Below are positions 33,779 through 45,348 of a DNA stretch of 64,000 bases, piece by piece. The translations under genes were made by a program, and so were the position numbers. The stretch is from assembly GCA_016858145.1 (NCBI GenBank), contig JAEHOE010000099.1, forward strand, positions 62,001-126,000. Direction: 5' to 3'. How positions within the stretch are numbered: position 1 is the first letter of the stretch; each line of letters starts with the position of its first letter. Below the pieces are notes generated by a model that was given only the letters and a program-made list of their open reading frames with translations, did not search any database and had not been told where the DNA came from. This DNA is from Edaphochlamys debaryana. Its lineage: Eukaryota > Chlorophyta > Chlorophyceae > Chlamydomonadales.

Positions 33779-34920
33779 CTGTCGGCGGATCGCTCCACGC
33801 GCATGGCCACGGTCTCGATCCCCCGCAGCGCCAGACAGCAGTCCAAGGGGCCAGACCAGCGCCCTCAGCGATCTGTGTGAGGGGGGATGCGGGTGGAGGG
33901 GAAGCACAGGAGGGGCTTGAGTGGAGGAGAGGCGCAGGAGAGATGGCGGACAGACAGAGCTGGCGGACGTCCTACCCTCCTGTGGTGCGCAGCCACCCAC
34001 TTGCGCTCTGCAAGAGCACCTGCGTGAGGGTCTGGGGCCTTTGGTGCACCCCCCCCCCCCACCCACCAAAACACCCGCCCCTCTCCGCAGAAACACCTGC
34101 ACCTCCTTGTACGCCCACTCCCCCCCTTGTCCGCGCCCCCCTACGTGCAGGAGGTAGGCCCGCTTGGCAGCTCCTCCCCCTTGGCGCTCAGCAGCCCCAG
34201 CGAGCCGTGCCCCCCTCGAGCTTGGTGCCCCGGGCCATGCAGATGTCGGCGCCCAGGTGCAGGGGGCGCTGGGGAGCGGTCAGGGAGGGCGTCGAGGCGG
34301 GTGAGGAGAGAGCGTGGGGGCGGGGTGGGGCCGGGGCTGGGGTGGGCGGCCAGGAGGGGCGCAACGCAACTCAGCCCCTCCGCCCCGCCGTCCGCCGTCT
34401 GCGCCCTATGGGCCCCTACGAGTGTGGGGTGCTGGGGCCAAAGGGGCCCCGTTCCCTCCGTCGCTCCCCCTCCCTGCTCCCCCCCCGGCACCACTCGCTC
34501 CAGGTCCGTCAGGTCCACGTTGCCCACTGACCCAGGGGGGGACCATCTGCAGCGGGGCCGCAGGAGGGGTGGGGCAAGGGGCGCGGTCAAGGCTGGGCAA
34601 GGCTGGGCGGGGTGTCGGGATGCCGAGAGGACCCAAGGGCCGCCCCGCCTCGCCACCCCAACTGAGGCCCGCTGTGGGCCAGGCGGATGAGGGCTGCCTC
34701 GTGAACGGCCGCCCCGTGTAGCCCCGAGTCGACGTCAAGCAGCCACCGCCAACCCGCTTCCACCCAGCCCACTTTCCTGCCCGAATCCACCCGGCCCCTG
34801 TCCGCCGCACAAGCCTCCCCCTCCTCCCCCCCCCTGGCTGAGCAGCCTGCTGGTCCCTCCGCAGCTGTGCTCCCCCGCCGCCACCAGCTTGCACACCGCC
34901 GCCAGCGCCACCCTGCCGAG
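33779..34920 (-). pseudogene. Cystathionine beta-lyase (plant METC-like) pseudogene
   Basis: Fragments of a PLP-dependent cystathionine beta-lyase appear on the minus strand in the family order. VALAAVCKLVAAGEHS and CGGTSRLLSQ (34834-34920) resemble MAAL..V..L...GEE and YGG.DRLLSQ. HEAALIRLAHSGPQ lies at about 34660-34745. A short piece NVDLTDLER lies at about 34493-34528. LHLGADICMARGTK (about 34200-34262) keeps the PLP lysine. GHGSLGLLSAKGEEL follows in another frame and AKRAYLLH in a third. GPLDCCLALRGIETVAMRVE (33779-33853) matches the plant FDCWLCLRGIKTMALR motif. At least two frameshifts, the loss of the segment after GEHS, and the missing VDNS block and C-terminus make it a pseudogene. 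The normal enzyme works in plastid methionine synthesis. Confidence 0.75.
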
Positions 34921-36913
34921 GTGAGGGCGGACCGATCGGCGCCCAGAAGCTCAGCCGACGGCTCCTGGGGGAGGGTTCGTGAGGGATGCTGCTCGCTGAG
35001 GGGCAGGGGGAGGGGGAGGGGGATTGCCGGGCGGGCCGGAGAGCGGAAAGAGAGAGGGAGCGGCAGGGGGGGCGTAAGTAGGTGGGGGCCAGGGAGGGGG
35101 TGGACTTCGGACCGAGTGGAGAAACGAGGGAGAGGGAGCGAGGGAGCGGAGGGGGTGTCCCGGGTCCAAGCTAGCACAAGAGCCCGGGGCAGCAAGGGGG
35201 CAGGGGACGGGGGAAGGGCGTGAACAGGGTGCGTGGGCCATCGGCAGGGCTCTGGGCGCGCGTGGCCGTGCCCCCGCACTCCACGCATTGCTCCCGGGGG
35301 GGGCGAGAGGGCAGGATGCGCCTCCCAGCCTCCTCGCTTCCACCAGCCCGAACCAGGCGCAGGAGGCCGTAGCGAGTCCATGGTCAGAGCGCCTCCTGCG
35401 GGGAAAGGAAGGGGAGGGGAAGGGACGGGGGAGAGGGACATGGTCAGCGAAGCAACAAGGAACGCGATGGAGCGAGAGGTGGAAGGGGGTGGAGGGCGGC
35501 CGGGGCAGAGGCGTGTGGCTGGCAGGAGCTGCTTCACGGGCGACACCGGGGGCGTGCAGCGAGACGCGTCGCCCACGGCAGGCCTAGAGGCCGCGGTACC
35601 GCAGCAGGTCGCGCGCTGGGGGAAGCGGCGCCAGCCATGCAGGTGTGGCCGTGCAGGCCGAGGGCGGACTTCGCGGGGTCAACGGCGGCGGGGGCCACAA
35701 GTAGCTTTGCAGTCGCAGGGGAACAGGCAGCTAGTCTCTCAGGGCAGCAGGCGACACGAGCCCGCGCTGCTCCGCCGTAAGCACGCGCCACATACACCCC
35801 TCCCCCACCTGCCGGTTGGATACATGACAACCATGAATGCTCTTACGGATTGCAATTTAACCCACCCAGCCCTCCTTCCGCGGCGCCCCTGCACAGCCCC
35901 CGCCACGCCCCCCTCCCCCACCTGCTCTCGTGCTCTCCGCACCCCGACACGCCATGCACAGCGCCAGCCCCTGAAGGCCCCAAGCCTGAAGCCCTGCTCC
36001 TGCCACCCGCCTTCTCCAGCGCAAGGCAAGCCCCTGCACCCCCCCCCCACCCCCTCCAGTGGCTGTGCACCACCACCAGAGCATCCGCCCTTGGCGGCAG
36101 CGCCAAACCCGACCTGCACGGACTAGGCCGCTGGCTCCCGTCATGGCCACGCGGCCAAGCTGCCCCTACTCCCCCAAGCCACGTGCGGGAGCAATCTACC
36201 TCCACCGCCCACGCCGCACGCAGGCAAGGACCAGGGACCCCTGCGGCTGGGCTCAGAAGGACGGACACTGGAGCCCTTGAGCCGGGCGTGGGACCGGAGC
36301 CCAGCGGGGGCCCGAGCACCAGCCTCCTCACGGGCGGCCCGCCACGGCCACAGCCGTCTGCACAGCAATGCCTCACGCCGCTGAGCTCCGGAGCTGCTGC
36401 GCAGCTGCGCTTTCCCCTGCCTCTCAAGGCAGAACCACCCAGACCAGAATCCCCACGGAGGCTTGCTGCCGCGACACACCTTCTGGAAAGCGCAAGGCGG
36501 AACGCCGGCGGGCGGCTTGGGGTGGTTGTCCCACACGCCCGAGCTTCGGCGGACCCCGGAGCAGCGTGGTCGCTTGCCAGCTGTGGAGCAAGCCGCGCCA
36601 GGCGATTGACAGACCGTCCAGGTCGCTGCTTGCTGCAGTGCAGCGGTGCTCCGGTCGCCGCGGGTCCGCGAGGGCGCCGAACCAAGGTAGCTTAGCGAGC
36701 GCAAGCGCCATGTTGAGCTATACAGAAGCTGTAAAGCTATTGTATGCAGCGGCTGACGAGGGTGCGCGTGCGCGTCGTTGCGAATGGCGCGCGAAGTCTT
36801 TGTGTTTCTCCTGCGAGCCGTCAAAGCGAGCGCTCTGGTTGCGGCTTGCGAGTTACATGCCCTGTTGAGGCCTCAAGTGAGCAAACACTGGACTGAAACG
36901 TCAAAGGCGGACC
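34921..36913. other. GC-rich stretch without a supported gene
   Basis: Purine-rich plus-strand sequence (about 34980-35480) produces long shadow frames on both strands. Frames of about 280 residues at 35843-36695 overlap on both strands and have the same biased composition. None shows a conserved motif. The N-terminal part of the cystathionine beta-lyase remnant might extend into 34921-35500, but I could not see it. Confidence 0.4.
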
Positions 36914-37869
36914 GAGCTTGAACGCGCAGCGTGGTGAGCCGCAGGGCCGCAAGGGTGAACACAAAAGAAGGGCAGATAGTCTATGAGAGAGGACGGGCAG
37001 GCATGCTGGTGCAAGCTCGCTGCGCACCAACATCGCGATCGTGCGGTCGTCTCGTGCCCTGTCGTGCCGTGGGGCTGGTGGGGCCACCCCCCCCACCCCC
37101 GGAGCTCCAGCCAAGGACCAAGTGCTCACGTGGAGGTCTCACGCCCCATTCGGGCAACAGCCTCATCGGGGCCAACACCCCGCCCGCAGCCCATCGCAAT
37201 AGAGATAGACGGGTTACAAGAGAGCTGCTTCTCTCGCGCTCTCATTCCACCACCTCCCCCGTCCGAGCCCCGTGTCAACGCCGCCCGCCCATTTGCACGC
37301 CCTCAACCTGCATATATACGTGATTGCAATCGCTCATGTCAGCCTTTCGGACACCGCCTGCTCGAGAAGGCCTTCATATGCTTGCCAGAGGCTCTCAAGC
37401 CGCTGTTCAACTAGGCCGCTATCGCTTAAGGTGTGTGCACAACGCAGTTATGCCGGACGAAGCAAGGTTACCCAGCCGGCTGCGCACCCGGCGGCACCTA
37501 CCCCCAAAACCCCTGCCAGACGCCACTCCCCACGCCCCCACCCTCCACACCCTACCGACTGCTCCTCCTCCGGCCACAGTGTGTGGCAGAAACATCCCTA
37601 CCCCAGTCATTCTCCCGCCCCCGGCACTGACCCCGGGGATCTTCTCATGCAGCAATGCCTGGCGGAGACAGCCAGTGTGTCCCGCCCCCTCAACCTCCAT
37701 GCATGCATGCGCATTTAGTGTTGATGGCGGCCCCGCACTTGTCAGATCCGCACAAACAGCCCGCGCATGCCTCCCATGCAGGCGCAGTTCTTGTCCCTGA
37801 TGTTGGCCAGCGAGTGCTTGATGTAGCCCCAGGTGTTGAATGCCACCGCACCGTGCTGCTCTGCAAGCC
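36914..37869. repeat. Segmental duplication of about 0.96 kb, copy 2
   Basis: This is the direct repeat of 30475-31432, with small differences. It ends at ctctgcaagcc and is followed at once by the 359-bp satellite, so the breakpoint lies inside a copied exon of the CAP gene. Confidence 0.85.
37742..37869 (-). pseudogene. Truncated last exon of the CAP gene
   Basis: The minus strand reads EQHGAVAFNTWGYIKHSLAN and then NCACMGGMRGLFVRI with the stop at 37742, the same C-terminus as the CAP gene at 31305. The first part of the exon (YEGKSVFEAAWLAE in the source gene) is missing, because the copy is cut at 37869 where satellite DNA starts. It is a non-functional fragment carried by the segmental duplication. 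Confidence 0.8.
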
Positions 37870-38595
37870 CCTGCCGGCCGCCCTGCCACCGGGACCGCAA
37901 GCAACCAGCGCCGCTCGCCTTCTGGAGATGCCCTGAGGGATGGGGCATCGGCCGGTACCGGCGGGGGGGCCGGCGCAGGCGGGGGCGACACGGATCAGGG
38001 CTTACCCAGTCACCCACCCACCCACCGGAGCAGGGTGGGGGCGCACGCACCCTGATCCCGCCTGTGCAGGCCCGCCGCGCGCAACCCTGCCCGCCCCGAC
38101 GGCCCCAACCCGTGCCCCTACACTTCCCTCAACTCCTCCCAGCCTCCCAGCCCCTCTGTCGTACAGCCGTGCGCCGTACAGCACCGCACCGTGTACACCC
38201 GCACACGCCCCCGGCCTCCCCCGCAGCCCCTGCCGGCCGCCCTGCCACCGGGACCGCAAGCAACCAGCGCCGCTCGCCTTCTGGAGATGCCCTGAGGGAT
38301 GGGGCATCGGCCGGTACCGGCGGGGGGGCCGGCGCAGGCGGGGGCGACACGGAAAAGGGCTTACCCAGTCACCCACCCACCCACCGGAGCAGGGTCGGGG
38401 AACACGGCACCCTGATCCCGCCTGTGCAGGCCCGCCCCTCGCACCCCTCTTCAGCCCAACGACCCCGACCCGTGCCCCTACACTTCCCTCAACCCCTGCC
38501 AGCGCCCCAGCCCCACTGCCGTACAGCCGCGCGCCGTACAGCACCGCACCGTGTACACCCGCACACGCCCCCGGCCTCCCCCGCAGCCCCGGCAC
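37870..38595. repeat. 359-bp satellite, first array, two copies
   Basis: Two head-to-tail copies of a unit of about 359 bp begin near 37867 and 38226 (cccctgccggccgccctgcc), with a partial third start at 38585. The same unit forms the larger array at 45490-47335. Both strands show open frames through it (for example the 369-residue minus frame 38002-39111), but these repeat with the satellite and are not genes. Confidence 0.85.
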
Positions 38596-39012
38596 ACTAC
38601 TATATGGCCACGGAGCCGGAGCGGGGCTTTCGCGTGCGGGAGAGGGTTCCGCACCCCAGAGCCCAATTTTTGGGCTGAACCGTGCGGAGGTTTTGTCCGC
38701 ACGGCGAAGCCCAGTTTTCCGGCTGCTGCGGTGCGGGCTGCTGCTGCGGGTCTCCGGGGCTTGGAAGGACAAACAAGGGAGGAGGACAGCGTGTTCGTGT
38801 GTGTTTCGCCCCGTGCGTCGCCCGTCGCCCCGCCGCCGCCAAGCCTGCGTGCGGGCGCGCCCAAAGGACCTCGTGCGAAAAGCCGACATAGTCGAATTAT
38901 CTTGAGGGACAGGTTGTGTGCGATCAGCCGCATTATTGGGCCATTTTCTTACTGATCCCCCCCCCTCCTCCGTGGGCCCCGCCACGGGAACGAACCACTC
39001 CAGCGTTGGCAG
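38596..39012. other. Unique stretch with two adjacent hairpins
   Basis: After the satellite, two perfect short inverted repeats follow each other: agcccaatttttgggct near 38660, and gtgcggaggttttgtccgcac near 38682. The first has a T-rich loop. They resemble stem-loops, but no function is evident. No gene is supported until the first exon at 39013. Confidence 0.45.
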
Positions 39013-39907
39013 CACCTGGGAGCCGCTGGTGGCTCCCTTTGCGGAGCGGGTGGCGGCACACGTGCGCTCTGACTTGGCCACAGGCCGCAGTGGCTGGGGC
39101 GGTCTCGTCACGAGCTCCCCCTCTCGCGTCGCACAAGCAGGTGCCGACCGGCGGCTCGCTGAGGCCTGCCGCCAAGGCGGCGGCGGCGGCGCTCTTGGCG
39201 TCGCTGGCAGGGCTCAGCTCCGCCGTCAGCTGTCGCTGGATCCAGAACAGCGGCGCTGCTCCGGGCCTGGAGCCGCCCTCGGCCTCCGGGAGTGTGCGTC
39301 CGCCGCTGAAGTAGGCCTGGCAAACCCTTGAGCGCACTCGAAGACCCCTCTTTGGCCTCGCAGGGACACCAGCGACCTGTGCGGCCTGCTGAAGGGGGGT
39401 GCTGGCGGGGAGGGCGGCATGGACATCAACCTACCGTCGCTGCGGCTGCACAGCCCGCACCCAACCCAGGACCTGACGGAGGTGAGGGGTCGGAGCCAGC
39501 TGAGGCTTCTTTGCTGCTGCGCTGTGCCCCTTGCTCATCCCAGCCGCCCGCATGGGCCTTCGCCCTCGCCTGCCCTTCTGCAGCCCTTCCTCATCGCCTC
39601 ACGCCGCCAGCTCAGCTGCCTGCACCCGGTGGGTGTGTGTGCGGCATGGGCTACGAGGACCGGCTAGGGACCTAGCCGTCGTCACCGTTCGCTTGGGGTG
39701 GCGGGGACAAGCGCTGCTGGGCTTCGTGCAGGCCCCGTCGCCGTCAACACATCACACCAAAGCAGCAGCCGTGCTCCCCTGCTGCCATTCGCGAGCCCTA
39801 AGACCATGTGACCGCGAACCCTGCGGCCAACCCGCCAGGTGTACAAGCTCGTAGAGCTCCAAGCTCTATGCTTTTTTCACACTTTTGAGGCCATGTCTAG
39901 ATACTAG
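39013..39907 (+). CDS. 3' part of an unidentified multi-exon gene
   Basis: Four exons join in consistent phase: 39013-39061 (TWEPLVAPFAERVAAH), 39141-39310, 39364-39481 and 39839-39907. Introns are 80, 53 and 357 bp, all GT-AG. The last exons read DTSDLCGLLKGG, DINLPSLRLHSPHPTQDLTE and VYKLVELQALCFFHTFEAMS, ending in Arg-Tyr and a stop. The composition is natural and the phase fit across three junctions is good evidence of a real gene. No 5' exon is found; satellite DNA starts 420 bp upstream, so the gene is probably truncated. I do not recognise the family. Confidence 0.5.
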
Positions 39908-40543
39908 ATGCTCAAGACATGCGGGGCCGGCAGCTCATCTGCCCGCTGGCCGCAACCCTGTAACGCGTCATTCCTAAAGACATTGGGCGTGCACACCTCT
40001 GGTTGGTGCAGCCCCCAACGAACGGAACTGTGCAGCCGGTGTGGGATGTTGTGTGCCTGGCCGCCATTGCTGCGATGGAGAAGGGGCGGCAGGCGCTGTA
40101 CGGAGCCCTGTGGTGCCCGCGTAGGCAGGACGGTGCTCGCCGCCTGTGTGCGCCGCGTGGGGGCCCGCGTGATTGCTGACTTCGTGTCACGGCTGTGGTC
40201 TTTTGCGGCGCTGGATTCGCGGCCACGTGGTTGGGATGTGGTTTTGGGTAGCCACGTGTTCCTGGGCTCTTCTGCTAGCGGGCACGTGGTCTGCACTGTA
40301 CCTCTTGATGATGATTCGTCGTCCGCTTCGGACGGGTGATAGTTGCGGCCCTGTCCATTGGGGTTGGCCTGTGTGCGCCCTGGGACTGAGTGCGATGATC
40401 TGAGCTCGGTAGCTGTGGCACCGCTTGGCGCTTGACCTGCGCATGAAACGTTCTGGCTAGGTGGAGGCGCTGACGTGCGGTGACCAGGGAGCTTCCGGCC
40501 TCACGGCCGGGGGGCATCGGGTTCTGAGGGCTGTTGCTCCGTC

Positions 40544-40805
40544 AAGTCCGCCCTCGCACTGCGTCGTACGCACTGGGGGCGGCACACGCTTTGCTTCCTA
40601 AAGACGCGTATGATGCTTCTGGCCTTCGGGCCAGGGGGCATGGGGTTCTGAGGGCTGCCGTGCTGCTCCGTTCAAGTCCGCCCTCACACTGCGTCGTACG
40701 CACTGGGGGTGGCACCCGCTGTACGCTTTGCTTCCTAAAGACGCGTATGATGCTTCTGGCCTTCGGGCCAGGGGGCATGGGGTTCTGAGGGCTGCTGCTC
40801 CGTTC
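40544..40805. repeat. Tandem duplication of a 130/132-bp unit
   Basis: Unit 1 (40544-40673) and unit 2 (40674-40805) both run from aagtccgccctc through the hairpin tctggccttcgggccag to ggttctgagggctg. A diverged partial third copy precedes them at about 40489-40543 (ggcctcacggcc in place of the hairpin). The word gcttcctaaagacgcgt also recurs alone near 41885. Confidence 0.8.
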
Positions 40806-43375
40806 AAGTCCTCCCCACCTTTGCGCTCGCCGCTTTGGCGCGGAAGGCACCCCAGGTAAAAAGCCACCGAGCTGCGCTGCAGTCAAGGCTTGCCCCTTTT
40901 CTCTTGAGGGCCCAAGGGGTTTGTTTCTAGCACGCACCGCTGGAAGTAAGACGCGGGACGTGTGGGTCGCTCTGCGCGAAGCTTTGGGTGGCCGGCCCGC
41001 CAGGGGGCGGCGGGCATAGCCCCCGCCAGGGGGCCGAGGATGGTCGTGGGGGTGAAACACATTTCGACACACGTCGACCTGTCAGAGTGTCGCGACTACC
41101 AGAACACAAAACCCTCCACAACCTGTCCAAGCGGCTTGCGCTCCTGAAGCAAGCCCTGTCCAACCTCCCGCCCCCACCAGCCGACCCCCGCCCGCCCAGC
41201 CCCGCACCCCTCCCCCAACCCCCCCGCGGCCAGGCCCCCTCCCAGACCCGCCCTCCGCACCCGGCAGCCCCGACCCGGCAGCCCCGACTACCACTCTACC
41301 CACAGATCTAAGTTGCCTAAGTGTAGGCAACGACATCACGGTCGGCTTGGGCTTCAGCGGGCAACATTTGACGAAACTCCGTGTGCAACATCCCGCGCTT
41401 GTTGTTGACGGAACTCCCTTACCCGCAGCACAGCTATCTCTTGAGATACATGTGGATAGCCACGGCGTGCTTTTGCGCGTGCGGCGTGACTTGGGGCATT
41501 GACATTAGCGCCAAAGAACTACGTCCCTGCGCGCATTTTGCGCGCAACAGGGAATATCGCTATGACATGAGCGCGCGTGCCCAGGGCGTGTGTGTCACGG
41601 CCCTGCTCGTCACTGTCCAAACTGTCCTCCTGCCTACCTCTACCTCTACCTCTACACAGTGCTTCTACGCTCATCCTAGTATGCGCCAATGATACGCGGA
41701 CGCTTGCGATGCAGCACTGGGTTGGCCGCACTGGGACTGCATGTCTGACCGGGCACAGACCTGGACGCTAATTGACGGTCCTGGACCTACGAACTGGCAT
41801 GGACGAGCAGTGTCCGCTGAGACGCAAATGCAAGGGCGTAGCCCCGCTTTCCCCCTGCCGGGGGGATTAGGGGCAAGCCAACGGCTTCCTAAAGACGCGT
41901 TTGACAGCACTTCTCCGGTGCAAGAACTCTAACACTGGGGGCATACACATCATCAACTTCATGTCGGGGCGGGTGTCGCGGTTGCTGCTCACAATGCAGC
42001 TAGAACAGCGACAAAGGCCAGACAGCCAGCCAGCGTGACGCGCGTGGAAAGTTTACCGCAGCCCCGACACAAGTTGCACGAAGCGGCCACCGGCACCGGA
42101 GGGTGGGCATGCTGTTGTACACGGACGTTGTACCAGCCGTGAACCCCCATACGGGCCGTGGGCCAAAGAACTGGTCGGCCAATCCATCAATCCGCTGGGC
42201 ACGGGGTGGATAGCGTGTGGGCAATCCAAGGGGGGTCGGCACCGCCACAGGCCCACACACGACCACCTTACCGAGCTCCCCTCCCCACGATACGCTCCTC
42301 CGATTCACCCCGATAGGGAGAGGCGCGCCCTTTGGACCGCCCTGGCGGCCGTTAGTGTATCTGTGGGTGACAGGGTGACCACCTGTGGGTCAGCGGGGAA
42401 TCTCGGGGGGCCACACTTGATATGCGAAGCCAGGAGGGTTGACGCCATCCCGCCGAAGTCCCACGGGAGCCCGCCCGACCGACCGACCGTTTTTGGCCTT
42501 TCATTTGCGGAGCAACGGGCGGCGGGAAGGCACCCCGCAGGGGGGCCGCGGCGCGGGCCGTTGTGACGGAAATGGAAAGCCATAGTGAGAGAGCGACGAT
42601 GCTCACCTCCCCGCCAAAGTCAGCGAACACTAACAGGGACCCGCTGTGTGCACTATACACACTGATGGCTTTGCAATGAGATGCAAGAAATGGCGTAGTT
42701 CGAAACGGGGCGGCGGGAGGTCTCAAGTCGGTGCTGGGCTTCGTGCCAAACACATCGCGAGGGCACAGCAGGGTCGCGCACACTGCTGGGGCTTTTGATA
42801 ATGATACACATAAGTAAGAAGAACACCTTGGGGCTTCCAGGCTGTCCAGGGCTCAGCGCGGCGATGTTGGCGGTAATCGCAAGCCGATTAGCGCTCAAAG
42901 GCCTCCATATCGCGACTGCTAGGCCAAAAGACTCGTGTAGCTCGCTCGAGGTCTACTCCAAGCGATTTGGCGCTACAACGCTGCGTCGACGCACTAACCC
43001 GGATCGCCGACTTCTCCGACCCCCCACGCGCGCCTAGCTGCCTGCCCGCAGTGGCCATGTGACCCCCAAGAATCGGCCACAAGATCCGTTCGGTCTAGTT
43101 TGGGCTGAGCCGCCGCCGTTAGGCTTCTCGGGCGGCGAAGCCCCCCGGGATTACCCCGTGTTGGCGTGCGTGCGTGTGTGCCTGCGTCACGCATAAACAT
43201 GCGATTCACGCCTAGCCCGCTATGCCGGGCCGAGGCGAGTAGACGCCTGACGAGCGCACCACCTCGTGTAGTGCGGGGTTCCAACGGATTAATGGCCGGG
43301 TGCGAGCCCGCGTGCCGTGGTGCGGGCTGGTGGTGGAGAGGGGTTGAGGGCTGCACGGAGCCAGACTCGAACATT

Positions 43376-43437
43376 GGGCCCCCTGGGGGGGACCACGGGG
43401 CTCAGCCCTTTTCCTGCCTTCGGGCAGCCACCCTTGT
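43376..43437. repeat. Short dispersed repeat, partner of about 12600-12662
   Basis: The words ttgggccccctggggg and ctcagcccttttcctgcctt followed by cgggcagccacc are shared with the copy near 12600, in the same orientation. Nothing around the two copies is alike, so this looks like a dispersed short element. Confidence 0.6.
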
Positions 43438-44140
43438 CAACAATAGCCCGGGCCCTTACGGGGCAAGCACCCACGGGGCAAGCAGCTGCCTGCTGGGGCG
43501 GATGCAGCGGACGCAGCGGACGCAGTGGAGCCGGGCGTCTTTCCAGTCGCGGTCCCTCAAGCGATCGCGGCGGGTTCGACGTGCTTTTGGCTGGCTGGTC
43601 AGGTTTGGCTTGCCCAGCCGCGGGCGATGTGGGCTTTCCGCGCCTGCCCAGCCGCCCATAGTCGGACCCTGGGCAGGCGCCCATCGCTCGAGCGTGTCCA
43701 GTTGGCCGGTAGAGTCCAGTAGAGTAGTTACATTGAGAGAACCCAGCGGTCTCCCCACAGGTCTGCGTAGTCTGCGGAACACACTTTAAGCCACCACCAA
43801 GCGCTTCGCTTCGTTGATGTCTTCTAACCCCAGCGGGGTGCATGGCTGCTGAACGCCGCACACATCCCTTTGGCCCACGGCCCGAACGGGAGTTCACGGC
43901 TGATAACCTTGCCCGTGTAACAACATTAACAACGACAACGCCGTGGCTTCGCAGCAAACCTCGGGCTGGCCTCCATCCCTCCACTAGACCGTACTGGCCG
44001 CAGCACGTCACGACGGGCTAAGCCCCCAGGAGGTCGGCCCACTCCCTCGCACGCAGCCCCATTGATAAGCCATTGTGAGCTGTAAAGTTTGTCCGTCGAA
44101 CTGCTCTATACCCTGCACCTCAGTCTACCATGCAGACATC

Positions 44141-44607
44141 TCACTTGCAAACCCCAGTGTCCCCGCCTGCCTTCGCTCCAAAGCAAGGTCCCCTCAAGGA
44201 CTTGGCAGCTGTGATCTGTTTGTGTGCAATCTCCCGCTCCTTGAGCAGGTTAAGCACTGTGCATCGCAAGTCCTGCACCTGGTGCTCAAGCGCCTGAATG
44301 TGTCTCTCGGTCGCCTTCATGCTTGCGTTGAGGTTGTGCTCAAGCGCCTGAACGTTGCGCTCCATGCGGTAAACCGTCCGTCGCAATGCTTCATCGTTGG
44401 ACTTCAGCATTTCCAGCTCTTCCTTCTGAGCGCAGCTGTGGGGACAGACATGGATATTCGGGGCGATCGGCAGAATAAGTACCCAAGCACGGAACAGCGC
44501 ACTATATACCCAGCCACCATCATTCCCGGTCTTACTTTTTGCAGTCATTTGACGACGAAGGCCACTCTGGCTGCCTACTGCCACACCGCGAGCACTGTCG
44601 CCACCAT
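44141..44607 (-). CDS. Small coiled-coil protein
   Basis: Two minus-strand exons, 44607-44579 and 44435-44141, join at phase 2 to about 107 residues starting MVATVLAVWHCAQKEELEML. Nearly all the rest is predicted coiled coil: VQALEHNLNASMKATERHIQ and LEHQVQDLRCTVLNLLKERE show regular hydrophobic spacing with Leu, Val and Met at core positions. The end is Gly/Lys-rich (GAKAGGDTGVCK). A TATA-like box lies about 107 bp upstream of the Met. The function is unknown. A longer unspliced frame that reads through the intron from a GTG is the alternative; the spliced model is favoured by its good acceptor (tgtccccacag) and matching phase. Confidence 0.55.
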
Positions 44608-44713
44608 TGTGGACACGGCCTGCAGTGCATGATGACGGTGACGGTGTGGCGCAAAAGATAGAAGCGGTGCGCAGAGCAAGCGGAGTTTATGCCTGCTGGA
44701 AGCAACATATGAG

Positions 44714-44721
44714 CTTATATA
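44714..44721 (-). promoter_or_regulatory. TATA-like box upstream of the coiled-coil gene
   Basis: On the minus strand the sequence reads acgtatataagctc. It lies about 107 bp upstream of the proposed Met at 44607, a plausible distance for a TATA box plus a short 5' leader. Confidence 0.4.
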
Positions 44722-45140
44722 CGTACGCAGTGACTGGGGGACTGGTGGGGTCTGGCCGAATGGGATCGGCAACTGTCGGAACTGGTCGGGCCGTGTCGGG
44801 CTCGGTTGGGCCAGGGCCAGGGGAGAGGGGAGGGCAGCTCGGGGTCGGGTACGGGGAGTGCCGACTTACGACCCCTCCAAAGCGCTCCAGACCACATAGC
44901 CATATACACATACACATAAAACACCCTTGGGACCGGCCAGCCGCGGCCACCGACCAAATTTCTGGGGCAGTCGCCCAGCGCATGCGCATTGCACCGACCT
45001 GCGCGCTTTCGACTCGGAGCCCGGCCTAGAAGCATGCTGTGACATACGTGAACCGGTTGGGATTGGGGCCTGGTCGCAGCAGGGCCACCAGCGCACACTG
45101 TGGGTTGCGCAAGTGAGTTTGGCGTAAGTGCGGATAGCCG

Positions 45141-45348
45141 TTCGGGATCATGCTCCGGGGACCCCCATGGCTAGCCGCACACAGCAACCCTGATCCCGCC
45201 GAGCGTGCGAGTTTCGCCGCGCCGCCGCGGCTGTACAATGCTGATGATGTCCTGAGACTGCTGTTAGGGTCGCGGCTGCCGTAGGACAGCGTACGGCGAG
45301 ACCCTGGCCCTTGGAAGCCCAAAATGCCCTGATCCGCCTATGGGAGAC
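45141..45348. repeat. Left arm of a 208-bp inverted repeat enclosing both satellites
   Basis: Positions 45141-45348 are the reverse complement of 50996-51203, with about three mismatches over 208 bp. The outer edge reads ttcgggatcatgctccgggg and the inner edge cctatgggagac. Outside the arms, weaker similarity continues for a few tens of bases (tagccgttcggg), with an 8-bp insertion on the right side. Confidence 0.85.

Larger units (their letters stand above)
39908..44140. other. Long intergenic stretch with a short tandem repeat
   Basis: No gene is supported over 4.2 kb. A frame at 39908-40339 (143 codons) ends DDDSSSASDG and is the least unlikely candidate, but it has no motif. Short GC hairpins of the form ggccttcgggcc and cgggggcatagcccccg are scattered at 40500-41040. 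Near 43376-43437 lies the partner of the dispersed repeat at 12600. Confidence 0.4.

Noticed and set aside
34921..36695. Paired 280-codon frames on both strands
   Set aside because: Both strands are open over the same GC-rich interval with mirrored composition, which is the mark of base bias rather than genes.
38002..39111. 369-codon minus frame over satellite and flank
   Set aside because: It repeats with the 359-bp satellite and runs out into unrelated DNA; the frame is open because of base composition.
39908..40339. 143-codon plus frame ending DDDSSSASDG
   Set aside because: The first half is Cys/Trp/Arg-rich like a random GC frame. It starts right after the stop of the preceding gene and I found no family signal, so it is left as a weak candidate only.
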